Below are positions 47,301-55,477 of a stretch of DNA of 60,385 bases, in pieces. Every line of letters begins with the position of its first letter. Positions within the stretch are counted from its first letter, which is position 1. Origin of the DNA: Gammaproteobacteria bacterium (GTDB taxonomy: Bacteria; Pseudomonadota; Gammaproteobacteria; Steroidobacterales; Steroidobacteraceae); contig JANYLH010000041.1 in the NCBI GenBank assembly GCA_025357915.1, positions 1 through 60,385 on the forward strand, in the 5' to 3' direction. The translations under genes were made by a program, and so were the position numbers. The notes beneath the pieces are model-generated. The model was not told the origin of the DNA. It searched no databases and saw only the letters and a list, made by a program, of their open reading frames with translations.

Positions 47301-47806
47301 GAGCCGCGCAGCGCGAATTCGCCGGGCCCGCTCACCTGGCTGACACTCGCGTAGCCCGCCTCGACCAGGCGGCGGCGGAGCGGCTCGATCGCGAGCGCCG
47401 CGCCACGCTCGAGCGCGAAGCTGCGGGCGCTGACGTAGTTTACCGGCGGGAGCCGCGCCAGCAGGCTGTCGGCGGTCAGCAGCAGGATGCCGCGCCGGAA
47501 CTGCGGGAGCCGCGCGAGCGTGGCGAGGCGCTCCGAGACGATGTCCGGATGTGGGGAGAACTGGTCGTAGGGCAGGATCTCCCAGTCCGGGAGCGTGAGG
47601 ATCTCGAGCTCGGGGCCGGCAAAGAAGCGCAGCTCGACCGCCAGGCGTTCCAGTTCGCGCGCATCCGCGGCCACGCAGGCCCAGGGACGCGCATCGGCCA
47701 GCACGGCTTCGGCCAGCGCCAGCGCCCGCGCGCCGGCGTGGAGCGCCTGCCAGTGCAACGGCGATGCGCCTGGTCCGGGCAGCGTGGGTCGAAGCAGAGC
47801 GGACAT
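44339..47806 (-). CDS. mfd: Transcription-repair coupling factor
   Basis: 1155 residues, full length. The N-terminal UvrB-homology region, the RNA-polymerase interaction domain (VHETYGVGRYLGLEVMEIGG), the RecG-like translocase with GDVGFGKTEVAMRAAF and LLIVDEEHRFGV, and the TRCF C-terminal domain are all in order. It removes stalled RNA polymerase and recruits UvrA. The start is ATG at 47806. No odd feature. Confidence 0.97.
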   Translation of the reverse strand: MSALLRPTLPGPGASPLHWQALHAGARALALAEAVLADARPWACVAADARELERLAVELRFFAGPELEILTLPDWEILPYDQFSPHPDIVSERLATLARLPQFRRGILLLTADSLLARLPPVNYVSARSFALERGAALAIEPLRRRLVEAGYASVSQVSGPGEFALRGSLFDVWPMGTELPVRIDLLDERIDSLRRFDPETQRSQGAIDSLRLLPARELPLDAEAVRDFRRRFRLRFAGDVARLAVYRGVSEGLAPPGIEFYLPLFFDTTASLMDYLPADLVFATDPGLEAALDAAWGAIGERHEQYRHDIERPLLAPAEIFVSAAELAAQLALHPRVYIERFSTPDAAAETAGDDTAPAASLRPRDFKLDARATEPLAPLLAFLGEYQGRVLLAADSPGRREVISQMLSAHGRQPRPVSDWAQFVGGSARLGIIVAGEVRSLALGDPQLMLLAETALFGTRARQERRRRRAAADPATILRNLQSLEPGAPVVHETYGVGRYLGLEVMEIGGDVGEFLLLEYRDGDRVYVPVHSLHLVNRYAGGSPESAPLHKLGTEQWARARRRAAEAVRDVAAELLDLHARRHAHHAAAMQAGELEYQTFANAFPFEETADQAEAIVSVLADLAKPTPMDRIVCGDVGFGKTEVAMRAAFVAVQSGRQVVVLVPTTLLAEQHMQSFRDRFADWPVRVEALSRFRSARDADSVLAGFENGQVDILIATHKLLHADARAKNLGLLIVDEEHRFGVRDKERLKALRAEVHVLTLTATPIPRTLNMALGGLRELSLISTPPAARLAIKTFVCEWHGPTLREAALRELRRGGQVYLVHNEVQTIERIAAEFAALVPEAQVRIGHGQMRERELELLMVDFYHRRFNVLVCTTIIESGIDVPSANTILINRADRLGLAQLHQLRGRVGRSHHRAYAYLIVPSRRALAGDAAKRLEAIESMEELGAGFLLATHDLEIRGAGEFLGEQQTGELTEVGLTMYLDMLEQAVAAFRAGRTPALERPLAAVSEVGLHVPALLPEDFVPDVHLRLSLYQRIAAAGALELQDMGGELVDRFGPLPAPAGHLLQLAALRLRARELGVRRLDLGPQGGSVLFEAENKVDATAVIRLIQRPAHDYRMEGPLKLRFSRGLSAIPARFEFARALLAELGGTAS

Positions 47807-47920
47807 GCAAAAGGCGACCGTGCCGGCGGTGGGCGGCCGGCTTCAGGGGTTTCGGCGCGGGAGCTTACCGGGCTGCGGGCTGATTACAAGGGTGGCGGTC
47901 GCCGGCCACGGCGGAGCGCG

Positions 47921-48205
47921 TCAGGGGCCGGTGGCGACCGCGTCGATGACGCGATCGCGCTCAAAGTACACGCTGAACCCGGCATAGTCCCAGCGCGTGA
48001 TCGGCGGCGTGCCCACGGCGTCGTGGCGTCCTTGCGGCGCGCCAAACCTGGACTCAACCGCCGCCATGGTCGCGCCGCGCACCGGGCGCTCGACGTTCGA
48101 GGGCCGCACCACGACCTGGTCGTCGACCACCATGGTCTCGGCCGTGGCTGCATTGGCGCAGAGGATCGTCACGGCCAGCGCCGCTGTCAGGGTATATCGG
48201 TTCAT
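47921..48205 (-). CDS. Small secreted protein, unknown function
   Basis: 94 residues. A signal peptide (LTAALAVTILCANAATAET, cleavage near 22) is followed by a ~70-residue domain with GATMAAVESRFGAPQGRHDA and WDYAGFSVYFERDRVID. The pattern resembles small BamE-like or PepSY-sized periplasmic folds, but I do not recognise the family. AGGAGG-type sequence stands just before the ATG at 48205. It is divergent from lolC. Confidence 0.8.
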   Translation of the reverse strand: MNRYTLTAALAVTILCANAATAETMVVDDQVVVRPSNVERPVRGATMAAVESRFGAPQGRHDAVGTPPITRWDYAGFSVYFERDRVIDAVATGP

Positions 48206-48372
48206 CGTCTGCCTCCTCGGGCCTGCGCCTGCGGATGCCGATGGCGCAGCCGCAACTATAGCACCGGGGTTGGCGCCGGTTCCCGCCGCAACGGCCCGAA
48301 ACTGTGATGCCGGTCCGCTTTCGTCGCGGTACCCGGGGCGGTCGTGATTAAATGCCCGCCAGAGAATCCCCG

Positions 48373-49620
48373 ATGTTCCAACCGCTGTCACTGTTCGTCG
48401 GCCTGCGCTATGTGCGCGCGCGCCAGCACACGTTCTTCGTGTCGTTCATCACCTGGGTGTCCCTCGGCGGCGTCGCCCTGGGCGTCGCGGCGCTGATCGT
48501 CGTGCTCTCGGTCATGAACGGCCTGAAGGGCGAACTGCGCGAGCGGCTCCTGGCCCTCAGCGCCCATGCCCGCATCGTCGACTCGCGGCCCGCAGCCAGC
48601 GTCGACGATGGCGCGCTCGCTGCGCGGCTGCGCGCGCTCCCGGGCGTGGCCGGCATCGCGCCCTACATGGACCTGCAGGCGCTGGCGATGCACGGCAGCG
48701 ACATGCTGCCGGTGACGCTGCGCGGCATCGATGCCCGGCGCGAGGTGGCGGTGACCGACCTGGCGCCGCTGCTGGTGGCCGGGAGCCTCACGGACCTGGC
48801 GCCCGGTGGCGGCAAACTGATCCTGGGCGAGGCGCTGGCGGAGCAGCTCGGCGTCATGGTGGGCGATCCGGTGACGCTGCTGGTGCCGGTGGCGAGCGCG
48901 ACCGCGCCGCCGGAGCCACGCTTGCGCGTGTTCACGGTCGCGGGCATGTTTTCCGCCGGTATCCAGGACCACGATGCGTCGCTGGCGCTGGCCGCAATCG
49001 AGGACGTGCGCGCTTTCGCGCCCGCAGCGGTTGGCGCGAGCGGCCTGCGCCTGCGCTTTACCGATGCGCTCGCCACGCCGCAGTACATGCCAGCCGTGCG
49101 CGCGGCCGCCGGACCCGGGCTGCTGGTGCGCGACTGGACGCAGGACAATGCCAGCTACTTCCGCGCCATCCGCATCGAGAAGACGATGGTGGCGCTGATC
49201 CTGATGCTGATCGTCGGCGTCGCGGCCTTCAACATTGTCGCCATGCTGGTGATGGTGGTGACCGACAAGCGCACCGATATCGCCATCCTGCGCACGCTTG
49301 GTGCCGCGCCTGGCACGGTACTGTGCATCTTCATGATGCAGGGACTGGTGATCGGCTGGTGCGGCGTGGCCGCCGGGGTGACGCTCGGCGTGCTGGCGGC
49401 GCGCAACGTGGCCAGCATTGCGCCCTTCCTCGAGCGGCTGTTCAGTTTCCGGTTCTTCGACGCCGACGTCTTCTACATCACGACGCTCCCTTCGCAGCTG
49501 GAGGCGGGCGACGTGCTGTGGATCGGCGGCGCGGCGCTGCTCCTGACGCTGGCGGCCACCGTGTATCCGGCGCTGCGCGCCGCCGCCACCCCGCCAGCCG
49601 CCGCGCTGCGCTACGAGTAG
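48373..49620 (+). CDS. lolC: Lipoprotein-releasing system membrane subunit (LolC/LolE family), first copy
   Basis: 415 residues, four transmembrane helices with a large periplasmic domain. [30 protein letters not shown] (in parts) is the N-terminal signature, and EKTMVALILMLIVGVAAFNI the FtsX-like helix. With LolD it extracts outer-membrane lipoproteins from the inner membrane. ATG at 48373 was preferred to 48352. It is followed 3 bp later by a second, related subunit. Confidence 0.92.
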   Translation: MFQPLSLFVGLRYVRARQHTFFVSFITWVSLGGVALGVAALIVVLSVMNGLKGELRERLLALSAHARIVDSRPAASVDDGALAARLRALPGVAGIAPYMDLQALAMHGSDMLPVTLRGIDARREVAVTDLAPLLVAGSLTDLAPGGGKLILGEALAEQLGVMVGDPVTLLVPVASATAPPEPRLRVFTVAGMFSAGIQDHDASLALAAIEDVRAFAPAAVGASGLRLRFTDALATPQYMPAVRAAAGPGLLVRDWTQDNASYFRAIRIEKTMVALILMLIVGVAAFNIVAMLVMVVTDKRTDIAILRTLGAAPGTVLCIFMMQGLVIGWCGVAAGVTLGVLAARNVASIAPFLERLFSFRFFDADVFYITTLPSQLEAGDVLWIGGAALLLTLAATVYPALRAAATPPAAALRYE

Positions 49621-49623
49621 TCG

Positions 49624-50871
49624 ATGCGCACGCCCTGGGAAGTGACGATCGGCACCCGCTACCTGCGCTCGACACAGCGGCGCGGGTTCCTCTCGTTCAT
49701 CTCGCTGGTGTCGATGCTGGGCCTCGCGCTCGGCGTGGCCGTGCTGATCGTGGTGCTGTCGGTCATGAACGGCTTCGAACGTGAACTGCGCACCCGCATC
49801 CTCAGCGTCACTTCCCATGCGACGCTGATGGGACTTTCGGGGACGCTGCCCGACTGGCGTGCCGCGCAGCGGCTGGCGCAGTCAGACCCCGAAGTCAGCG
49901 CGGCGGCCCCCTACATCGAGGTGCAGGCGATGCTGGTGAACGGCGCGCGCTCCGCACCGACGCAGCTGCGCGGGGTGCTGCCGGCGCAGGAGCAGCGGGC
50001 GGTGAGCCTGGCGCAGCACATCAGCGGCGCCGGCATCGAAGCGCTCGAGCCCGGCAGCTACCGCATCGTGCTCGGCGACGCGCTCGCCGAGGCGCTCGGC
50101 GTGCACATCGGCGGCGATGTGGTGCTGATCGCGCCGCGGGGCAGCATGACGCCGGCGGGCTTCGCGCCGACGATGCGCCGCTTCCGCGTCAGCGGCCTGT
50201 TTCATTCGGGCATGTACGAGTTCGACAGTGCGCTGGCGCTGGCGCCGCTCCAGGATGCCGCGCGCGTCTACCGGCTCGGTGACCAGGTCACGGGATTGCG
50301 GCTGGCGTTGCGCGATCCGCTCGCCGCGCCGCGCGTGGTGCGCGAGCTGGCACTGCGCATCGGCGGTGGGTTCTACGTCAGTGACTGGACGCGCAATCAC
50401 GCCAGTTTTTTCCGCTCGATCCAGGTGACCAAGACCATGATGTTCATGATCCTGATCCTGGTGGTGGCGGTGGCGGCCTTCAATATCGTCGCCACGCTGG
50501 TCATGGTGGTGAAGGAAAAACGCCCGGCGATCGCGATCCTGCGGACCATGGGCGCGCTGCCGCGCAACATCCTGGCCGTGTTCACGGTGCAGGGTTCACT
50601 CATCGGTCTCACGGGCACGGTCGGCGGCGCACTGCTCGGCTGGTTCATTTCCAGCCACATCGCCGCACTGGTCGCCGCAATCGAGCGCCTGAGCGGCGCG
50701 CAGTTCCTCGACGCGCGCGTCTACTTCATGAGCGAGCTGCCGGCCTACGTCGAGTGGCATGATGTCCTGCAGGTATGCGCGGTGGCGTTCGTGCTGTGCG
50801 CGCTGGCGACGCTGTATCCTGCCTGGCGGGCCGCGCTCACACAGCCTGCGGAGGCATTGCGACATGACTGA
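49624..50871 (+). CDS. lolE: Lipoprotein-releasing system membrane subunit (LolC/LolE family), second copy
   Basis: 415 residues, clearly paralogous to the previous gene: [20 protein letters not shown] and [17 protein letters not shown], then [20 protein letters not shown]. Which copy is LolC and which LolE in the functional sense is by order only. The 3' end overlaps lolD by 8 nt. Confidence 0.92.
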   Translation: MRTPWEVTIGTRYLRSTQRRGFLSFISLVSMLGLALGVAVLIVVLSVMNGFERELRTRILSVTSHATLMGLSGTLPDWRAAQRLAQSDPEVSAAAPYIEVQAMLVNGARSAPTQLRGVLPAQEQRAVSLAQHISGAGIEALEPGSYRIVLGDALAEALGVHIGGDVVLIAPRGSMTPAGFAPTMRRFRVSGLFHSGMYEFDSALALAPLQDAARVYRLGDQVTGLRLALRDPLAAPRVVRELALRIGGGFYVSDWTRNHASFFRSIQVTKTMMFMILILVVAVAAFNIVATLVMVVKEKRPAIAILRTMGALPRNILAVFTVQGSLIGLTGTVGGALLGWFISSHIAALVAAIERLSGAQFLDARVYFMSELPAYVEWHDVLQVCAVAFVLCALATLYPAWRAALTQPAEALRHD

Positions 50872-51574
50872 AGGGCAGGGCGCCGACGCGCCCGTCGTGC
50901 TGCGCGCCAGCGCGGTGGAGCGTCGCTTTCACGAAGGTTCGACCACGCTCGAGGTGCTGCGCGGGCTTGATCTGGCGGTACGCGCTGGCGAGCGGCTGGC
51001 CATCATCGGCGCCTCCGGTTCAGGCAAGACGACGTTGCTGCAGATTCTCGGCGGGCTCGACCGGCCAGACGCGGGGCGGGTCGAGATCGACGGCCGCGAC
51101 GTGCACGCACTGTCGGAAACGGAACGCGGCGCGTTGCGTAACCGCACGGTCGGTTTCGTCTACCAGTTTCACCACCTGCTGGCCGAGTTCAGCGCGTTGG
51201 AGAACGTGGCGATGCCGCTGCTGGTGCGGCGCATGAGCGCGCCCGAGGCGGCGCGGCAGGCCGCTGCGCTCCTCGAACGGGTCGGCCTCGGCGCGCGGGC
51301 GCGGCATCGTCCGCACCAGCTCTCGGGCGGCGAGCGGCAGCGCGCGGCCGTGGCGCGCGCTCTGGTCACCGCGCCGCGCCTGGTGCTGGCGGACGAGCCC
51401 ACCGGAAATCTCGACGGGCGCAACGCCGAACAGGTGTTCGCCCTGCTCCTGGAGCTCAACCGCGAACTCGGCACGAGCCTGGTGGTGGTCACGCACGACA
51501 CGCGGCTTGCCGCCCGCATGGATCGGGTGCTCGAACTGGACAACGGCAAGCTGCGCCAGCCAATTCTGCGCTAA
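50864..51574 (+). CDS. lolD: Lipoprotein-releasing system ATP-binding protein
   Basis: 236 residues, ABC ATPase. Walker A is [19 protein letters not shown], the signature is [16 protein letters not shown], and Walker B is [15 protein letters not shown], with HD in VVTHDTRLA. It powers the two LolC/E-type subunits before it. ATG at 50864 lies inside the lolE end. Its TAA overlaps the stop of the convergent DUF2062 gene. Confidence 0.96.
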   Translation: MTEGQGADAPVVLRASAVERRFHEGSTTLEVLRGLDLAVRAGERLAIIGASGSGKTTLLQILGGLDRPDAGRVEIDGRDVHALSETERGALRNRTVGFVYQFHHLLAEFSALENVAMPLLVRRMSAPEAARQAAALLERVGLGARARHRPHQLSGGERQRAAVARALVTAPRLVLADEPTGNLDGRNAEQVFALLLELNRELGTSLVVVTHDTRLAARMDRVLELDNGKLRQPILR

Positions 51575-52104
51575 CGCGGCGCTTTTACGGCTCGCGCGGC
51601 GCCGCGGCGCAGACGAAACTGCCGCCTGACCGCCGAACGCCACACCAGTTCCAGCACCCAGCGGCCGAGGACTCCAGCGACCACGGCGCTGACCAGGCAT
51701 CCGAGCAGAAAGGGTTTCCAGTACGGTCCGAGTCCGTGCTCCAGCCAGTGCCAGCTCGGCTGGAAGGCGAAGTGCCGCGGTGTCCGGTGCAGCAGCAGGG
51801 CGCCCAGCCGGTAGGCGCCGTAATAGAAGGGCACCACCGTGAACGGATTCACCACCCAGGTGCTCACCAGCACCACCGGCAGGTTCAGGCGCCAGTACAG
51901 CGCCGCCAGCACGGCGCCAATCGTATGCACCGGCAGCGGAATGAAGGCGATCGCGAGCCCCGCGCCGAAGGCCGCGGTAATGGCGTGGCGGTTGAGCGAC
52001 CACAGCAGCGGGTCGGTTACCCGCGCGCCGAACACACGCAGGTACCAGCGCCCGCGGCGCTTATCCACCCATCGGGCGAGCTGTTTGACGAGTCGGCGCG
52101 GCAT
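51571..52104 (-). CDS. DUF2062 membrane protein
   Basis: 177 residues. [42 protein letters not shown] (in parts) is the DUF2062 core, with three to four hydrophobic helices. The function is unknown; it is often found near lolD and comEC in gammaproteobacteria, as here. It is convergent with lolD (4-nt overlap of stops) and divergent from comEC. Confidence 0.88.
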   Translation of the reverse strand: MPRRLVKQLARWVDKRRGRWYLRVFGARVTDPLLWSLNRHAITAAFGAGLAIAFIPLPVHTIGAVLAALYWRLNLPVVLVSTWVVNPFTVVPFYYGAYRLGALLLHRTPRHFAFQPSWHWLEHGLGPYWKPFLLGCLVSAVVAGVLGRWVLELVWRSAVRRQFRLRRGAARAVKAPR

Positions 52105-52159
52105 TCGTGGGCCACTCTAACAGCCGCCGGCGCGCCCGCGCAGCCACCAGGGCGCTGGC

Positions 52160-54352
52160 GTGACGGGGGCCTCGGCCCTGGCGCTGCTGGCGGGAACGCT
52201 GGCAGCTCTGGGCGCGCACGCCCAGGGCCTGCCAGGGGCTGGTGGGTGGCTCATTGCACCGGGCCTGCTGTGCGTCTTGCTGCCCCGCCTGCGGCCGCTG
52301 GCGGCCCTGTGCGCCGGGTTCCTGTGGGCCTGGTGGCCGCTGCAGCAATACGATCACGCCCGCCTGAGCGCCGCCTTCGACGAGCGGGTGCTTGTTACGG
52401 CGCAAATCGAGGGGCTGCCGGCGCGCCGCGGCGCCGACGCCTTCTTCACCGCGCGTCTGCGGCCGTCACGGCGAGGGGACCTGCCCGCGGACCAGCTGCG
52501 GGCTGTGCTGCGGTGGCCGGATGCACCCCGGTTACGCGCCGGCGAGCGCTGGCAGCTGCTTGCGGCATTGCATGCGCCCCCCGGATCGGCCAACCCGGGA
52601 TCGGCTGCGCTGGCCCTGCAGCCACTCCGCATGCGGCTGCACGCGGCAGGGCAGGTGGTGGCCTCGGCCCTCAACCAGCCGCTGGCGCCGTCGCCGCCGG
52701 GCCTCGACGTCCTGCGCGAGCGCATCGCACTTGCCATCGCGGCGAGGATCGCGGATCGCGACGCCGCGGCTCTGGTCATTGCCCTGGCCATCGGCGATAC
52801 GCAGCGCGTTTCGGTCGAACAATGGCGGGTCTTCAATGCGGTGGGCATCACGCATCTGGTTGCCATTTCGGGCCTGCACGTCACCCTGTTCTGCCTGGTG
52901 GTAGCGTGGCTCGCCGGGCAACTGTGGGATCGGATGTGTTGGCTGCAGGCCCGCGTGCCGCGCCACACCTGCGCGACACTGGTCGGACTGGCCGCCTCAT
53001 TCGGGTATGCGCTGCTGGCGGGCTGGTCCGTGCCGACCCAGCGCACGCTCCTGATGTTGGCGACCTGGCACGGTTTGCGCTGGGCTGCGCGGCCGCGTCC
53101 CGCCGCGCGGACGCTGGCGGCCGGCCTCGTGGGCGTGTTGCTGCTCGATCCGCTGGCGCCGTTGGCCGCCGGTTTCTGGCTGTCGTTTCTTGCGGTCGGG
53201 GCGCTGCTGGTGCAGGGCGCCCTGTCGCCGCAGCCGGCCGAAGGCTGGCGCGCGCTGCTGCACACGCAAGGGTGGGTGATGGCGGCGCTCGCTCCCGTGA
53301 CCGTTGCGGTTTTTGGCTCGATCTCGGTAGCGGGGATCGGCGTGAATCTGCTGGCCATCCCCGTTTTCAGTCTGCTGTTGGTGCCGCTGATCCTGGCGGC
53401 GACACTCGCACTGGCGCTGTGGCCGGCGTTCGCCACCTTGCTGTTCAAGCTTGCGGCGTTGGTGATCGGCGTGGGCTGGCCGTGGCTGCATGTCGCCGCG
53501 GACAGCCCGCTGGCGCTGTGGCGCGTATCGCCGCCGCCGTGGTGGTACGCGATCGCGGCCATCGCGCTCGCCGTGGCGCTGCTGCCCTGGCGTCCGTGGA
53601 TGCGCTGCACGGCGCTGCTCGCACTGCTCCCGGCGGCCTATCCCGCGTCCGGCCGCATTGCCCGCGGGACCCTGACGGCCACGGTGTTCGATATCGGGCG
53701 CGGCGAGGCGGTGCTGCTGCATACCGCCGGACACGCGCTGCTGTTCGACGACGGCGAAGCATGGGGGAGTGGCGGCGGGATCGCCGCCAGCGTGCTGGTG
53801 CCCGCACTGCGTTACTACAACGTGCACGCCCTCGATGCGGTGATCCTGCCGCGCCTGGACGCCGATCGTGGCGCGGGCGTGCTGGCGCTCGCCGCGGCGC
53901 TCCCGGTGCGCACGCTGCTTGCCGGCGCACCTGCTGAGTTGCCGCCGGAATTCGCCCGTTGCCGGACCGGCGCGGGCTGGCGCTGGGATGGCGTCGGGTT
54001 CGAAGTCCTCGACGGCGCCTCCTGCACGCTGCGCGTCAGTGTCGCGGGCCTCACGCTGGTGCTGGCGGGCACGGCGGCCGCAGCGGCGGCCCGAGCGCCG
54101 GACACGGCGCCGGCGGCAACCGCCCTGGTGCTGGCACCAGCGCGCCTGCGCACCTGGCCCGGCACCGCCGCGCCGCACTGGCTGATCCTCAGTGCCGGCG
54201 CGCGTGTTGCCGACGGTGCGAATGCTGCGGCGGCGCTGCAAACCTGGCGGGCGTCGGGTGCGCAGACCTTCGTCACAGGCGTCGATGGCGCGCTCGAACT
54301 GCGCTTCGGGCCCGGCGCAGGGGCCAGGCTGAGCCTGTGGCGCCGGCCCTAA
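52160..54352 (+). CDS. comEC: ComEC/Rec2-type DNA uptake channel with degenerate hydrolase domain
   Basis: 730 residues. An N-terminal DUF4131 domain, the competence domain with HLVAISGLHVTLF and many membrane helices, and a C-terminal beta-lactamase-like domain from about 505. In that domain DIGRGEAVLL (from 511) keeps the DxGxGD-like entry, but the HxHxDH metal motif reads LPRLDADRGAG (563-573): the histidines are gone. DNA-strand degradation by this domain is therefore doubtful, while the channel looks intact. The start is GTG at 52160. No other competence gene is in the window. Confidence 0.9.
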   Translation: MTGASALALLAGTLAALGAHAQGLPGAGGWLIAPGLLCVLLPRLRPLAALCAGFLWAWWPLQQYDHARLSAAFDERVLVTAQIEGLPARRGADAFFTARLRPSRRGDLPADQLRAVLRWPDAPRLRAGERWQLLAALHAPPGSANPGSAALALQPLRMRLHAAGQVVASALNQPLAPSPPGLDVLRERIALAIAARIADRDAAALVIALAIGDTQRVSVEQWRVFNAVGITHLVAISGLHVTLFCLVVAWLAGQLWDRMCWLQARVPRHTCATLVGLAASFGYALLAGWSVPTQRTLLMLATWHGLRWAARPRPAARTLAAGLVGVLLLDPLAPLAAGFWLSFLAVGALLVQGALSPQPAEGWRALLHTQGWVMAALAPVTVAVFGSISVAGIGVNLLAIPVFSLLLVPLILAATLALALWPAFATLLFKLAALVIGVGWPWLHVAADSPLALWRVSPPPWWYAIAAIALAVALLPWRPWMRCTALLALLPAAYPASGRIARGTLTATVFDIGRGEAVLLHTAGHALLFDDGEAWGSGGGIAASVLVPALRYYNVHALDAVILPRLDADRGAGVLALAAALPVRTLLAGAPAELPPEFARCRTGAGWRWDGVGFEVLDGASCTLRVSVAGLTLVLAGTAAAAAARAPDTAPAATALVLAPARLRTWPGTAAPHWLILSAGARVADGANAAAALQTWRASGAQTFVTGVDGALELRFGPGAGARLSLWRRP

Positions 54353-54419
54353 TGACAGGTCCCGCCCGGCCGCCTTAGGTATCATGCGCGTTCGGATTTA
54401 ACGCGGAGCTGACCAGCTG

Positions 54420-55049
54420 ATGTGGGAAATCGTGCGTGCCGGCGGCTGGATGATGGGGCCCATCATCCTGTTCTCGATAATCGCGGTGGCGATCATCCTC
54501 GAGCGCCTGTGGACCCTGCAGGACCGGCGTGTGCTGCCGCCCGATCTCACCAAGCGGGTCTGGCAGCTGGTCGAAGCCAACCAGGTCAGTGACCAGGTCA
54601 TCGTCGCGCTGGCGCAGAACTCGCCGCTCGGTAAGGTGCTGGCGGCCGGGCTCGCCAACCGCCACCGCACGCGAGAGGCGCTCATGGAGCGGCTCGAGGA
54701 CACGGGCCGTCACGTGGTGCACGAACTCGAGCGCTTCCTCAATACCCTCGGCACCATCGCCGGCGTGTCGCCGCTGCTCGGGCTCCTGGGCACGGTCGGC
54801 GGCATCATCAAGGCCTTCAACGCAATCAACGCTGGTGGCATGGGCGACCCGCGCATGCTCTCGGGCGGCATAGCCCAGGCGTTGGTCACCACCGCCGCGG
54901 GGCTGTGCGTGGCGATACCGGCGCTGATCGGCTACCGCTATCTGCGCGGCCGGGTCGATCGCATCGTCATCGAGATCGAGAAGGACGCGATCCAGCTGGC
55001 CGATGCGCTCGAGTCGGCGCGGGCCAGTGCGAGGGCCGACACGCCGTGA
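54420..55049 (+). CDS. exbB: ExbB/TolQ/MotA-family proton channel
   Basis: 209 residues. One N-terminal helix (MMGPIILFSIIAVAIILERL), then LGTIAGVSPLLGLLGTVGGIIKAF and QALVTTAAGLCVAIPALIGY. It belongs to the ExbB2-type group that precedes exbD-msbA in many gammaproteobacteria. It forms a proton-driven motor with ExbD. The partner protein (TonB-like) is not here. The stop overlaps the exbD GTG. Confidence 0.92.
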   Translation: MWEIVRAGGWMMGPIILFSIIAVAIILERLWTLQDRRVLPPDLTKRVWQLVEANQVSDQVIVALAQNSPLGKVLAAGLANRHRTREALMERLEDTGRHVVHELERFLNTLGTIAGVSPLLGLLGTVGGIIKAFNAINAGGMGDPRMLSGGIAQALVTTAAGLCVAIPALIGYRYLRGRVDRIVIEIEKDAIQLADALESARASARADTP

Positions 55050-55477
55050 ACCTCAAGCCGCGCCGGCACGAAGAGCCGGAGATCAACATGGTCTCGCTGA
55101 TCGACGTCGTGCTGATGCTGGTGATCTTCTTCATGTTGTCGGCGAACTTCGCGGGCGAAGGGCGCATGCGCATCCGCCTGCCGCAGGCCTCATCCGTGCC
55201 AGTCGAGCGCCACAGCCCGGCAGCGCTGGTAGTGACCGTCACCGCCGGTGGCAGCTACCTGGTCAACAACCGCGAGCTGGTCAATGCCAGCGCCGGCACG
55301 CTCCGCAGCGCCATCGAGCAGGTGGCGCCCGCGCAGCGCGACGTGCCGGTGAGCCTGCGCGCCGACGGTCGTGCCACTCACCAGTCGGTGGTGACGGCCA
55401 TGGACGTGCTCGGGCAGCTGGGGTTCGCCCAGCTCAATTTCGTCACCACGCGCGAGACTGGCGGCCGCTCCCCTTGA
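55046..55477 (+). CDS. exbD: ExbD/TolR-family protein
   Basis: 143 residues. EINMVSLIDVVLMLVIFFML is the single helix with the conserved Asp that carries protons; a periplasmic TolR-like domain follows. The start is GTG at 55046 and the stop is overlapped by the msbA TTG start. It works with the preceding ExbB. Confidence 0.92.
   Translation: MNLKPRRHEEPEINMVSLIDVVLMLVIFFMLSANFAGEGRMRIRLPQASSVPVERHSPAALVVTVTAGGSYLVNNRELVNASAGTLRSAIEQVAPAQRDVPVSLRADGRATHQSVVTAMDVLGQLGFAQLNFVTTRETGGRSP

Noticed and set aside
54379..54400. TATCAT-like -10 upstream of exbB
   Set aside because: The nearest -35-like hexamer is about 22 bp away, outside the normal spacing.
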